From assembly GCA_027886175.1 (NCBI GenBank), contig JAJNNQ010000075.1:58607001-58671000 (forward strand): a stretch of 64,000 nt of DNA, given 5' to 3'. Positions 54,101 to 64,000 of this stretch are shown here, piece by piece. How positions within the stretch are numbered: position 1 is the stretch's first letter; the number at the start of each line of letters is the position of its first letter. The DNA is from Phylloscopus collybita. Taxonomy: Eukaryota; Chordata; Aves; Passeriformes; Phylloscopidae. The notes beneath the pieces were generated by a model, which was not told the DNA's origin, did not search any database, and worked only from the letters and a program-made list of their open reading frames with translations. The position numbers and the translations under genes are program-made.

Positions 54101-56295
54101 CTTCAAAACACCATTATGAATTATGAACAGCAGCTCTGAACCCACCTCAGGATAGCCTCTCATAAGTCACAGGTGTGACATCACGGAGCACTGTAATTAA
54201 TGGGTGTTATGCCACTCCCTTGACTTACGAGTTTTTCAGAGGCTTTTAATTACATTTGAGTTTAAGCCATTCTGGCAGAATTTTGAAGGAACTCCAGTGG
54301 CAGCCTCTTCTGAATGAAGCTGTTCTATCGACATTTGGAAAATGAGCCACTCTGGTGGCTGAAGGAAAATGTTTCAGCCGTTCTTCACGCCTGGTAGTCT
54401 GGAGGGAGGTTAAAGGAAACAGCTTCTGTGGACTGCCGCAGGCACTTAGTTACTGTGTTCTTTTTCTGCATCGGGGGAGGAGCTGTGAAAATTGTGGTCA
54501 AATCCACATATTATATCAAATAAAAGAGGGAAAAACATCTGAAAAGCCAAGAATGTCTTGAAGGGTTATCATAATGTCATCCACCTGATTTTGGGTGTAG
54601 AGAAGCCGTTGCTTCGCATGTGAGTGCAGACTTCATGTAAGTGGTAAAGAAAAAATGTCATCATTTTTCACCTATCAAGAATGAATTATAAATGATCACC
54701 AGTTAATCAGCATTTAAGACATTACTTTAGTTTCAGTGCCAAAATCCAATATTAGAAGAGCTTCACCCCTCAGACGTGTACACACCAGAATGCACCTATC
54801 ACAATATTAAGTTAACTCAGGTGTAAAGCTTTGTTCTCTAAACAGCTGAAGCTTCATGTCATTGTTTATGTGCACAAAACACACATATTTCTCCATATGT
54901 TGGCACCATATTGGTGTTATCACCATAGCATTCCCTCCTCTTCAGATGATCTTTTGTTATAACATTTGTTTTTGTGAGGCAAATAAAATATAGTAAATGT
55001 AAACCAATTATTTAACCAAATTACTTTGATCGTGGGAAACTGACAATTAGTGTTACAGCTTCTCAGCAGTGAAATCCACACAATAGAGCAGACTGTGATA
55101 TTCTGTACTGCAGTGTAAGTCGATGTAGTGCATTTATTTTGTGTAGCAAGCTGTGAGAGAGGAGGAGAGAAGTGCGGGAGATGAACAAAGTCCGTCTTGA
55201 TGAACTGTTATTCTGTATCTGTGCTGTGTTTTGTGCATTGTTTAGTTTTTCTGGGTTTGCTTGTTAATATATTGGGACAGCTCTTCACAGCAACCTCCAT
55301 GACTTATGTCAACACCTAAAGCATATACACGTGGGTACGAGATGATCAGCTAATTAATCAAGGAGTTAGAGACTTGCCGAACTACCGTTTGTAATTTTGA
55401 TTTCTAGTAAATACTGCTGACAGGTTAGTTTGGTTACCCATGACCACGATCCACTTCAACAGTCTCATCTTTTGCATGAATTGGAGAAGTATTAAAATCA
55501 TATGCACTGGTATACCCACAGGATCTGGGTTTATTCCCAAACCTGGAATGCATCAGCCCTTCCATGAAATAGCTGTGAGTTAGGAGAGCATTCTGAGCAT
55601 TGTCATGCAAATGAGGCCACCAAAAATACCACTTTGCTTCAAAATTGAAGCATTTGCTTTGCAGTGACAAGTAGCTTTTAAAATTGGAGCAGGGTGTTCT
55701 GAGCTAAGTGGGCAACCCTATCTATCCTCTGAGATCCACTTTCTAAAATAAGTACCCATACATGAAGTCCTAATTCCACATCTGAGTGCTCAGATTGGCA
55801 CTTCCTACATATCCATACATCTCTGTCACTGTTTAACCAGGCCAATCTCATTCTGATGCAGATTAAGGTGGTCCTTTATCCTTGAGTATTGTCCTTCTCC
55901 CACAATCATACAACAAAAAACCCACCAAAAGATGCATGTAGCACTGAGAAGTTAAGGTCGACCTGGTATTCAGCAACTCTTAAAGCCAAGGTCTCATGAT
56001 ACATCACTTCAACCAGTACTAATTTTAATTAATGCTACACCATCTTCTCAGCAGCCCTCAAGAATTTAGCCAGTAGGACATGAGGGAAGAACAAGTCCTC
56101 ACCTGCCTCACAGTTCACAGAAAATACCTGTAATCAGAAACTATTTCAGTCTAGTTTTGGGACCAGCTTCAGAAACAGTAAAAAAATGTGACATATGTTT
56201 TTCTTTCTCTCTGTAACAAAACGAGCACATTCCAAAATGCTACTTTTGGCTGTGCTCATAAAAAAGGTTGTGGAAAGAGCAGCAGAGTTAAACAC

Positions 56296-56298
56296 ATA

Positions 56299-56338
<40 letters not shown>

Positions 56339-56343
56339 TTTTT
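56296..56343. repeat. (AT)n microsatellite joined to poly-T
   Basis: An alternating AT run of about 25 bases (56296-56320) is followed directly by 23 consecutive T (56321-56343). The AT part can self-pair as a cruciform or hairpin. The tract is likely to be polymorphic and error-prone in sequencing. Confidence 0.95.
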
Positions 56344-57025
56344 ACTTTAATCCAAAATTGTATTAATTGCTTTGTGATTCAGTGGTAATTTTGTCCATGT
56401 CACGAATCTTGACACAGTTTTACTCCTAATCTCTGACCGGTATTGTTCCATGTGCTGTGCTCTGGAGGTGACAAAGCTATAGGTGCAAATAGTGGGTCTG
56501 TCGTAGTAATGGAAGTACTTGATCTTCTGGGCAAGGGTTTATAGAAGGCAATGGAGACAGTGGGTACTGGATAGCTGCAATGCTGGAACAGTCAGGCTTC
56601 TCAAATCCCTTGTGGCCCAGTGTCAGCAACATTGTCAGTGTGGTGTTGCATGATGCCTCAGAAATGGCAAATGGTTTCTTTACATGCAGGTTTGGGTATC
56701 CAATTCAAGATATTTACATTTGGAAATGTAGATCATAAGGACTTCACAGTTTGTTAGACCTTTTCAGTCATGTGTGTCCATCCTCAGAAACAGGAGCTTT
56801 CTTGGGATGACTGGTTAAGGTTATCGAGAGAATTGTTTTCAAAATTGGGTTTTCTGGTGTTTGCAGCACATTTAGATGGTACCTCAATTCTAGGAAACAA
56901 ACTACCCTCAAACCATTCCAACATATAATTTTTTAAATATTTGGGTTCAAATGCGTAATGTTGGTGTGAACGGATTCATAAAAAAAAAAAGGATGTTGAG
57001 AAAGAGCTGATGCAGTTGCCCTTCT

Positions 57026-57046
57026 TTGTTGTTGTTGTTGTTGTTG
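57026..57046. repeat. (TTG)7 microsatellite
   Basis: Seven uninterrupted TTG units followed by TGTG. No coding frame of interest crosses it. Confidence 0.95.
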
Positions 57047-59774
57047 TGTGTTATCTCCCATCATCTTTTTGAGCAGTTATTTAAGTAAAACTTGGTGTTA
57101 CATTTCCTCTTATTACAAATGCTATTTATACACAAATTGGAACAGATCATGATGCAGCAAAGAACTTTTTATACTGCATAGATTGTGCAGCAAAATAGTG
57201 CTTTATCAGCATTACATGCCTCAGTGAAGAGGAATGTTTTGCTGTTTTAAATCTCATCATTATGAGAAGAATTTATTATCCGGATACAAAGATTTTACTG
57301 GAAACTGTTGAGCTAGGCTGTTGTCATCTAACTGAAAATGAAATCATGCTCATGATAATTAGACAAGGGGGATTAATGAAAAACCCACACTATATATACT
57401 GTTTACATACAACCTTGGAGATCTGCTTTGTCAGTTAGAACATGGTCACATTCGTTTTTGCTTCCTTGCCATGGGACAATCCCAGAAATTATGGGCAATC
57501 CTTCTGCGCTTAAATTCCTTGTCTACAAACATGAGGCAAAGTGAAGATGGTTGAGGTTTCACAGAAATGAAGCACATGGCGTAGCAGGCCCATCTGTGCC
57601 AGCTTTATGAAACAGAAGTGCCCACAGTGATCATCCTTGCCTTTTGTTCCACACGACGCTGCTCAGGCCATGGGTTTGTGAACGCTGCCGGTAGAGTCTG
57701 CAAACCTCGATTTATCTAGCTGCTTCCTCTCCTGTGCTGTCAGTTCTCAGTTGCACTGCAAGTTTCCCTGCCCCCACGATTTCCTCCCTTTACCCAGCTC
57801 TTTCCCCCAGACGAATCTGAGGTAGAACCTCCTAGCAATTTTCCAAGGTTCTGGGCTCAAAGACTAAACTAATTTATTTTTGAATTGCAGATCAAACATA
57901 AACTGCAAAGAAGCATTTAATCAGTTAGGAGAAGCAAGGGTATGGCTTGTTTAAGTCCCAGAATCCATAAACCTGTAATGATTTTATTATATTGGTGTCA
58001 GTTTTCATTATTTTCATAAATGGGTGTTCCCTGCTTAATGCACGATATTTGCATCTGATGAACCAACGAGTTTAAACATGGTTTGTTTTAATGCTTTGTG
58101 AATTTGCATTCAAATTCATCAGAAGTAATTCTATTTGAAATCACACAGGGCTAAACACAGTGGTTGTAAATCCATTTGAATTGAGATGCCAGAATCAGCC
58201 CATTAATCTACAAATCTGCAATATAATTTTTGTATGGTTGGTGGGCTTCTGTTCTGGTTTTTTTGTGATGAGGCAGTGGGGATACCAAGTGCATGTGTGG
58301 GAGGGGAAGTGTTTGAGGAGGTTGTGATAAATTGACCAAGTGGGAGTATATCTTTGTTATGGAAACCGGCCTGTGAAAGGAGCATATGGAAGGCCAGAGA
58401 CCATGGTTGAAGCATGTCTGTCACTGCCACTTGAGGTAATTGCACGAGGAGAAAGCAAGTCTCTCAAATAAGCAGATTCCCTAATATTTAGGATCATAAG
58501 AGATTGGCATCAGTATCTTCCATTCGGTCTTCAGGGTGTCAGGGTTCACCCAGAGCTTGAAGTAGTGCCATAGCCTGCATTTAATATTTTAACTTGCTAA
58601 GCACTCTTGGATTTTTCTGTGGTCTGTTGTTAAAAAGGGAATGAATAAATGCAGCAAGGTTCGTCTCCAACAGAAACAGGCTCTTTTTGGAAGGAGTGGA
58701 GGGGGCTGTACTATAGCAAACAGTGCTTAATTCCTTGAAACTGTAAAGAAATCTGTATTTGTTTCAGAGAAACTGGAGAATTGATTTAATTTCTGTGTTC
58801 TTAAATAGACTGAAATGTCTGAAATTAGGATGTTTGTTTAAGCTAATAGTTACCAGGTTTGAAGATGAATATATCATTGTCTGAGAGTGCAAAAGAATGT
58901 ATGAGAGGGATTCTCTTTAAGAAGAAAGGTTTATCAACATTTTCCATGCTACACATACTTCTGAAATGTAGCAATGAAGTTTTGGAGAAAACTATTCAAA
59001 GAAAGTAATAATACATGTTAAAAATACAAAAAATGCTTAGTTATCCATAATGTACATTAGCCCTTTTAAAGGAATGTACTCATTCATTTATTTGAATAGG
59101 TGACAATTCAAAATGGAATTCAGCTGATACTTCTGAAAATGTTCATGTAATTATTTTGCTTAGTTATAATCAAGCTGAATTCAGTTTGAGAGATGCGTGC
59201 TTGGCTGAGGCCAGAAGTGATTTTTAGCTAAGTTTGTGTCTGCCTTCCTCTGGGAACTATCAGTCCTAGTTTGGCCCTTGTGAAGGTGAAATTCAAGAAT
59301 CTATATCCTTGTTTTGAATGGCTTGGACTCGAGCTAACAGGATCCAGCACAGAAAAGCATTTAGGCCTGTGCTTAGCATTAGCTCTGTGCTTAATTCCCA
59401 AAAGTCTAACTACAGGCCCCTTCTTCTGCACTTGCAAGAATTGCGATGAGCAGTAAGTCTGCCATCTGACATCTGTGAAATGAGCTGGTAGACTTGAGTC
59501 TTTTTCATAATGAACCAGTTTCCATCTCATAAAATTCTGTAATTGCAGATGGTATCAGTGGACACCTATGACAATCTCAGCAGAGATTGCAGCCCAGCAT
59601 TCCTCATTATAGGATACATGGACACTGAACTCCTCTCTGCTGATGAACATGGGGTTGAGTCATTGACAGGGCATTATCAGGAAAATTGCAATGATGTGAC
59701 TAGAGCTTCACGGTGGGTAAATGGAGTACCTCAACTCTTGGAGTTGACAATAGGCTCTCCTAAGAAATGATAAT

Positions 59775-59900
59775 GCAGTGATTAAGACGTAAAACTGGGA
59801 CTCAGCACACCTGGGAATTCTTGTGTGACCCTGGCAACACACTTGTTTTTCACTTCTCTGCCTGAAAAGTTAGTATAATGCTTTTTTCCATTTTTATAGT
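59775..59900 (+). mobile_element. MIR-like SINE remnant
   Basis: In order on plus, the block shows CAGTGATTAAGA (compare the MIR start AGTGGTTAAGA), CACCTGGGAATTC (compare GACCTGGGTTCGAATCC, the tRNA-derived B-box region), TGTGTGACCCTGGCAA (compare TGTGTGACCTTGGGCAA in the core) and CTCTGCCTGAAAAGTTAGTATAATGC (compare the CTCAGTTTCCTCATCTGTAAAATG region). Collinear order over about 110 bases makes chance unlikely. A segment of about 20 bases between the B-box region and the core is missing. MIR-type SINEs are ancient and rare in birds, so a surviving copy is either an old fossil or under constraint. Confidence 0.55.
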
Positions 59901-60593
59901 GTTATTTAGTGATGAATATGTTACCAATTGTGAGCAATTCACGAGATACAGTTTTAGATAGATGCCATTAGACTTTAAATATGTTCTGTTCAGTTTGCAT
60001 TTGCATGTTCTTGTGCCTAGTACTAGTGGGAAGCAGGCCAATTTTATTTTGCTTCCTAATTCTCCATAGAGGAAATCAGGTTTATGCAAAGATACCTAAA
60101 AATCTTTCATAAAATTCACTCTATTGTGAAAGAGGCCCTGGAAAAAATAACATGTGAAAGAAGAAAAACATTAATTTTGGACTTATTTTAGCTTGTTCTT
60201 TTAGGCACTGTTATAATTTTTGTTCTCTGTGTGTACATTTTCATATGTGCATTTTCTTTTTATAAAGGAAATAATATTATTCAAATGTCTTGAGAAGCTT
60301 TTTATTTCAGCAGAAGCACTTGAATAATGTTTAAGGGTGCTTGGAGACCCAGTGAAAGAAATGGTGAACCTCGGTGGATTTTGAAGCACTGGAACGTATC
60401 CCAAAAGTTATAGCTACAGAATCTGTAAACCCTACCTACCTCTGACTTGCAGCAGCTGTTTCAACCTGTGATGCCATGGGCTGCTCCGAAGCTCTGTAAT
60501 CTGCACATATTTGAAATAACAAACTACAATGAGTCCTGGTGATTGGTCTGTTCCATACCAGAAGCTAGAAAACTCTGAGCTCTGAGCTTTGGT
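59901..60593. other. Non-coding stretch before the inverted repeat
   Basis: No gene is recognised. AT-rich sequence with short open frames on minus (59850-60089, 60201-60404) lacking any known domain. Just before the inverted repeat a short CTCTGAG direct repeat lies near 60573-60587. Confidence 0.6.
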
Positions 60594-60747
60594 AAAAGGT
60601 TCTTAATTCAGCTACCTTAAAAAAAAAAATATATATATATATATGTATTTCTTACTTTTTTTCCAGCTCCTGTAGTTTAGTAGAGTAGCTGGAAAAAGAG
60701 TAAGAAATATATATATTTTTTTAAGGTAGCTGAATTAAGAACCTTTT
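60594..60747. repeat. Near-perfect inverted repeat (foldback), arms about 75 and 61 bp, 18-bp spacer
   Basis: The left arm 60594-60668 runs from AAAAGGTTCTTAATTCAGCT through an A run, an alternating TA run and TTTCTTAC to TTTTTCCAGCT. The right arm 60687-60747 is its reverse complement. Apart from different lengths of the internal A/TA simple repeat, I see one substitution in the TTTCC segment plus a few bases at the edge of the TA run. The spacer 60669-60686 is 18 bases. Pairing is weaker but continues a few bases outside the listed ends. If transcribed, it would form a long hairpin. No terminal features of a known DNA transposon or flanking target duplication are evident. Confidence 0.93.
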
Positions 60748-63700
60748 AACAAAAGTGTCAGCAGGAGCTGTTAGTGGTTTCGAAAATCAGATCTTCCAGG
60801 TATCTCGCTCCAGGCACCTCACTCCAGGCTTCTGGGGTAGGTTTTTTGTTTGGGCTTCTTTTTTGGTGGGGGTGTTATCTGGTGTCCATTTTGTCACGTG
60901 TCCCAAGCTTTACTGCTTTCATAGAAATGATCATGAATTCCTCTGAAATTTTGTCTACTGTAACAAAACAATGTGAACTAAGTTCCAGCAATATTAGACG
61001 TGCTTGGCTTCATTTATGCTACCACTAAGAATGCTGTACCAGGTCCTAGGTATGATGGCACCCACTGCAGCATGCATCATGCTGCAGACGAGTGAACCAT
61101 GGTGTTTTCAAACCACTGGACATCTTTTAGTTAGCATGGTTTTAAGCATTACTTGGCTTCGGTTGGAGACAGACATAGATAATAAATCTTTGAACAAGTG
61201 CTTTCAGAACTAAGAACCAAGTGGCATTTTAAAATATTTTAGTTAAATATGAATAGATAAATATCTAACTTTAAAATATTCCCTCTTTTCCTAGTCAAAG
61301 TTGGGTCTCAGGAAGGAAAAAAATAAAAGACTTAATGAGATGACCTGACAGATTGGCAGACGTTGTTTACTAATCCATATTGGACTAGGATTCATGCTTC
61401 ATATGATTGGCAGTCATGGCAAGTTCTTTGTGTTCTAAGACTTAAGGCACCACAGTCTTGAGTGAACTTTAGTTCAGAATGGAGATGTTTACAGGAGTTA
61501 TCTGAGTAGTTCCTAGAGTAACTCCTGCAGAATCTCATGCTGCTTTTCACTGAATTGCTCTGGAATAGTATGGATTTGCAGTATAAATGGTGATGAGCTG
61601 GATTAAGTCATATTCTTAACTACTGTACAGTCTATTTATTCCATCTGTGAACTTCATCACCCTTGCACTTGAAAGTGGATGAGGCAGCTGAATTGACTTT
61701 CCATTTCTCACCATGTCTAACCATCTTCCTGCAGTATGACATGAACATTCTAGTCTTTCATCAAAATAGTATTATGCTTATCTAATAGGGACAAAAATTT
61801 TCCTCCCTATCCAACATTTGCATATTATGTAGCCAGAATATCTGCACTTAACCCTTCAATAGTTCCATTCAAGTCAGACTTCTTCTTGTTTCACTCTTCT
61901 GAATGTTCTTTAGTCAAGATCTCTCTCCTAGAAAGATCAAGACATAATTTAGTTGTATCTCTACCAGAACAATGTGCAGCAAACATGCCTTTGAATGTGC
62001 AATTAAAAATTGCTTTGGCCTGTTTTCTTTTCCTGTTTTACATTTCATAAACTTACATGTAATTTGATGAACACTGTCACTCTTTAAATTTCTTCAGCAT
62101 TACAGTTCTCAAGGGACTCTCATTGAATATAATTTTTGCATATTTACTTCCTCCACAAGTGCTAGTATGCAGTAGCACAAGTTCAGTCTTACATTATTAT
62201 TTTCTTATTTACTTATGTTACGTCCTGATTTTCTTTGTCTTGATGTTAACGCTTCCAGTTTGGTATTAACTCCATGTACCATCTAAAAAGCTGTTGATTT
62301 CTACCTCTAGTTAACCAACAATTTAGGTAGTCTTGTCAACAGAATAGTGTGGTAATTATTCAGCTCTTGAACACACAACTTTGCAGCCAAGTGCAAGCAA
62401 CTCGGTAAGGAGGTTCTGAGCCCTTTAGGGAGAGCTGCAGTTCAACAGTTTACTTTGCATTTCCCATGCAGCCCAGGCATATAGACCATCTTGCAGTTCT
62501 GCATCAACAGTGCTCATAGACAGCCCAAAAAGCATCAGCTTTGGTATCTTCTGTCTTGCTTTATCTACGTCCTGCCTCATGCTTTCTAACACTGGAAGAC
62601 AGTTCATTTAAGTGCTACTCTGTAAGTAGCGCTGAAAATACATTTCTGTCAACAGAAGGGTCAGTCATATGAACAGCTCTTCCTTTGAAGGTATTTTGGA
62701 AACATGCTGCTTCCATCCTTCACCAGAGGTGAATGATGAAAAGAAGACTTTGTCATGAACTCGACCCTTGAAAGTGGCATAAAAGAGTTACCCATCACTC
62801 CAGCTTCTATTTCCCATCCAACCTCCCAGAACCAGCATGTACACCTGCTTCATGCTTCCTAAGTAATACCAGAACTACTGCTAGGCCTGTGACACTCTGG
62901 GGTGAAAAATCAGCATGTTTTCTGACACTCATCATTTTGGGCATGGTAAGCTTTCGTGCTGTCAGGTGCCTCAGGAGGAGTGAGGGGCAGCAATGGGGAA
63001 GGTCTGTGCATTGAAAGTGTCCCACTATAACCAGCCCTGTTCCTTCCTCCTCATATGTTGTCATTTTCCTTGCACTGAGACTGACTTTTGGGGTGGGAAA
63101 TCTGATGTCAGAAGTTTGGGAACTGCCTTCACAATTAATTCACCTTCATCTTAAGCCAGGTACGACTGTGGAGACAGCTGTACTCATGGCTGATCCTGTG
63201 CTGTGGTTACGCATGTAAGGCTGAAGCGTCTAATCATGTTGGGGTTTTTTCCAGAACACAGCTTGGCGTGACCTACAGCTTTCAGACTAAATTATTGTAG
63301 AGCTCCTTTCCAGCTGTAGATCTATTGCGAAAATACACAAATATTATTTGCCACTGGCATTACACTTGATGTTGTAAAAGCAAAGAAACAGATATTTCTC
63401 CACTGAAAACCTGTAAAGTGAAAACTATAAAACCCTCTTCCCTTGTTTTCTTCTGAAACTGGTTGTAATGCTCTCTTCCTCTCACTGTGCCAGACTCTAT
63501 AGCTTAACTAAACATATGTCACTCCTCAGGTTTTCTTTCCTATATTCCCAAGCAGGTGAGAGACTAAAATGAAAATATCAGCTGTGTGTCAGTACCTAGA
63601 TAAAATACTGCAAAATTAAGTTATGAAGCTTGTCCTTTTTAGCAAAGTCTCGTATTGGGCCAGTGTACTGCTGTGCTTTTTAAATGGGTTGAGATGTGCC

Positions 63701-64000
63701 TTCCTCGAGGCAGTTTATTGCTTCTAATCATGCAAATCAGGGATCATTCCAGCATGCTTTTGATGAAGTCCACAAAAGAGAGTACTCTCATCTCCTCCAA
63801 TGTTTTGGACATTGAAACAGAATATTTTTTTTTCAGGCATGATAATGCATTAATTGCTTCACTTAGATGAGCAATAGCTTTTGATACAAGCCATCCCATA
63901 GAATCCTGACACTTTGCATGCTGAGCAGTCTTGTCCTTGAAGTTACTGTAGTGCACAATGTTCAGAACTTACCTTAGCATTTACCAGCAGTGTCTTGGCA
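60748..64000. other. Non-coding stretch to window end
   Basis: No exon, RNA gene or transposable element is recognised. Near its start, 60802-60829 holds two tandem 14-base units of the type A(T/C)CTC(G/A)CTCCAGGC, with a third partial unit just before. Open frames are below 90 codons, on both strands, and show no domain. The sequence is ordinary AT-rich, mostly complex DNA. Confidence 0.6.

Larger units (their letters stand above)
49936..59774. other. Long non-coding stretch
   Basis: No host exon or RNA gene could be supported. It includes a short (CTG)5 run at 50483-50497, an A-rich tract at 51159-51187, the TA/T tract at 56296-56343, an A run near 56978-56988 and the (TTG)7 array at 57026-57046. 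Possible regulatory blocks by eye are 49940-50210 and 54140-54290. Open frames are short (at most 118 codons) and carry no recognisable domain. Confidence 0.6.

Noticed and set aside
59543..59770. 75-codon plus frame flanked by TTGCAG and GGTGGGTAAAT, considered as an exon
   Set aside because: Splice-like flanks are common by chance. The protein shows no domain.
1..64000. CRISPR arrays, operons, bacterial-type genes or integrated phage
   Set aside because: There are no regularly spaced direct repeats and no dense coding. The CR1 and MIR-like retroposons and the AT-rich non-coding texture are those of a vertebrate genome.

Overview
The window looks like non-coding DNA from a bird genome. It is AT-rich and low in CpG. 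Its recognisable transposable elements are 5'-truncated CR1 LINE copies with the 3' ends typical of birds, plus one probable MIR-like SINE. I found no supportable host protein-coding exon, tRNA or rRNA gene. The longest open frames (186 and 165 codons) resemble nothing I recognise, and the 186-codon frame crosses a (GTTT)n repeat. The window is best read as an intron of a large gene or as intergenic desert; the sequence alone does not decide which.

Layout. 1-4740: AT-rich non-coding DNA with a (GGAA)n/(GGGA)n microsatellite near 2.95-3.0 kb. 4741-4862: a sharp CpG-dense patch with a CCAAT box just upstream. 4863-10240: non-coding, with a tiny CR1-tail-like octamer repeat at 5.52 kb. 10241-10520 and 12593-13314: two CR1 copies of different subfamilies, both with their sense strand on minus. 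Both retain recognisable C-terminal ORF2 remnants, and the longer one is clearly dead (stops and a frameshift). A (TTTA)9 array lies between them. 13315-27455: non-coding. 27456-28010: a long pyrimidine-rich tract. 28011-32870: non-coding, with a 93-nt pre-miRNA-like hairpin at 30094-30186. 32871-32920: another CR1 3' fragment, also minus. 32921-59770: non-coding, with microsatellites and several stretches that look like conserved regulatory DNA by eye only. 59775-59900: MIR-like SINE remnant. 60594-60747: a striking near-perfect inverted repeat. 60748-64000: non-coding.

No gene set works together here. The items most worth following up are the foldback at 60.6 kb, the CpG micro-island at 4.8 kb and the hairpin at 30.1 kb. 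All CR1 pieces lie antisense to the plus strand and long T runs are frequent on plus. This weakly suggests that any host transcript covering the window runs on plus.
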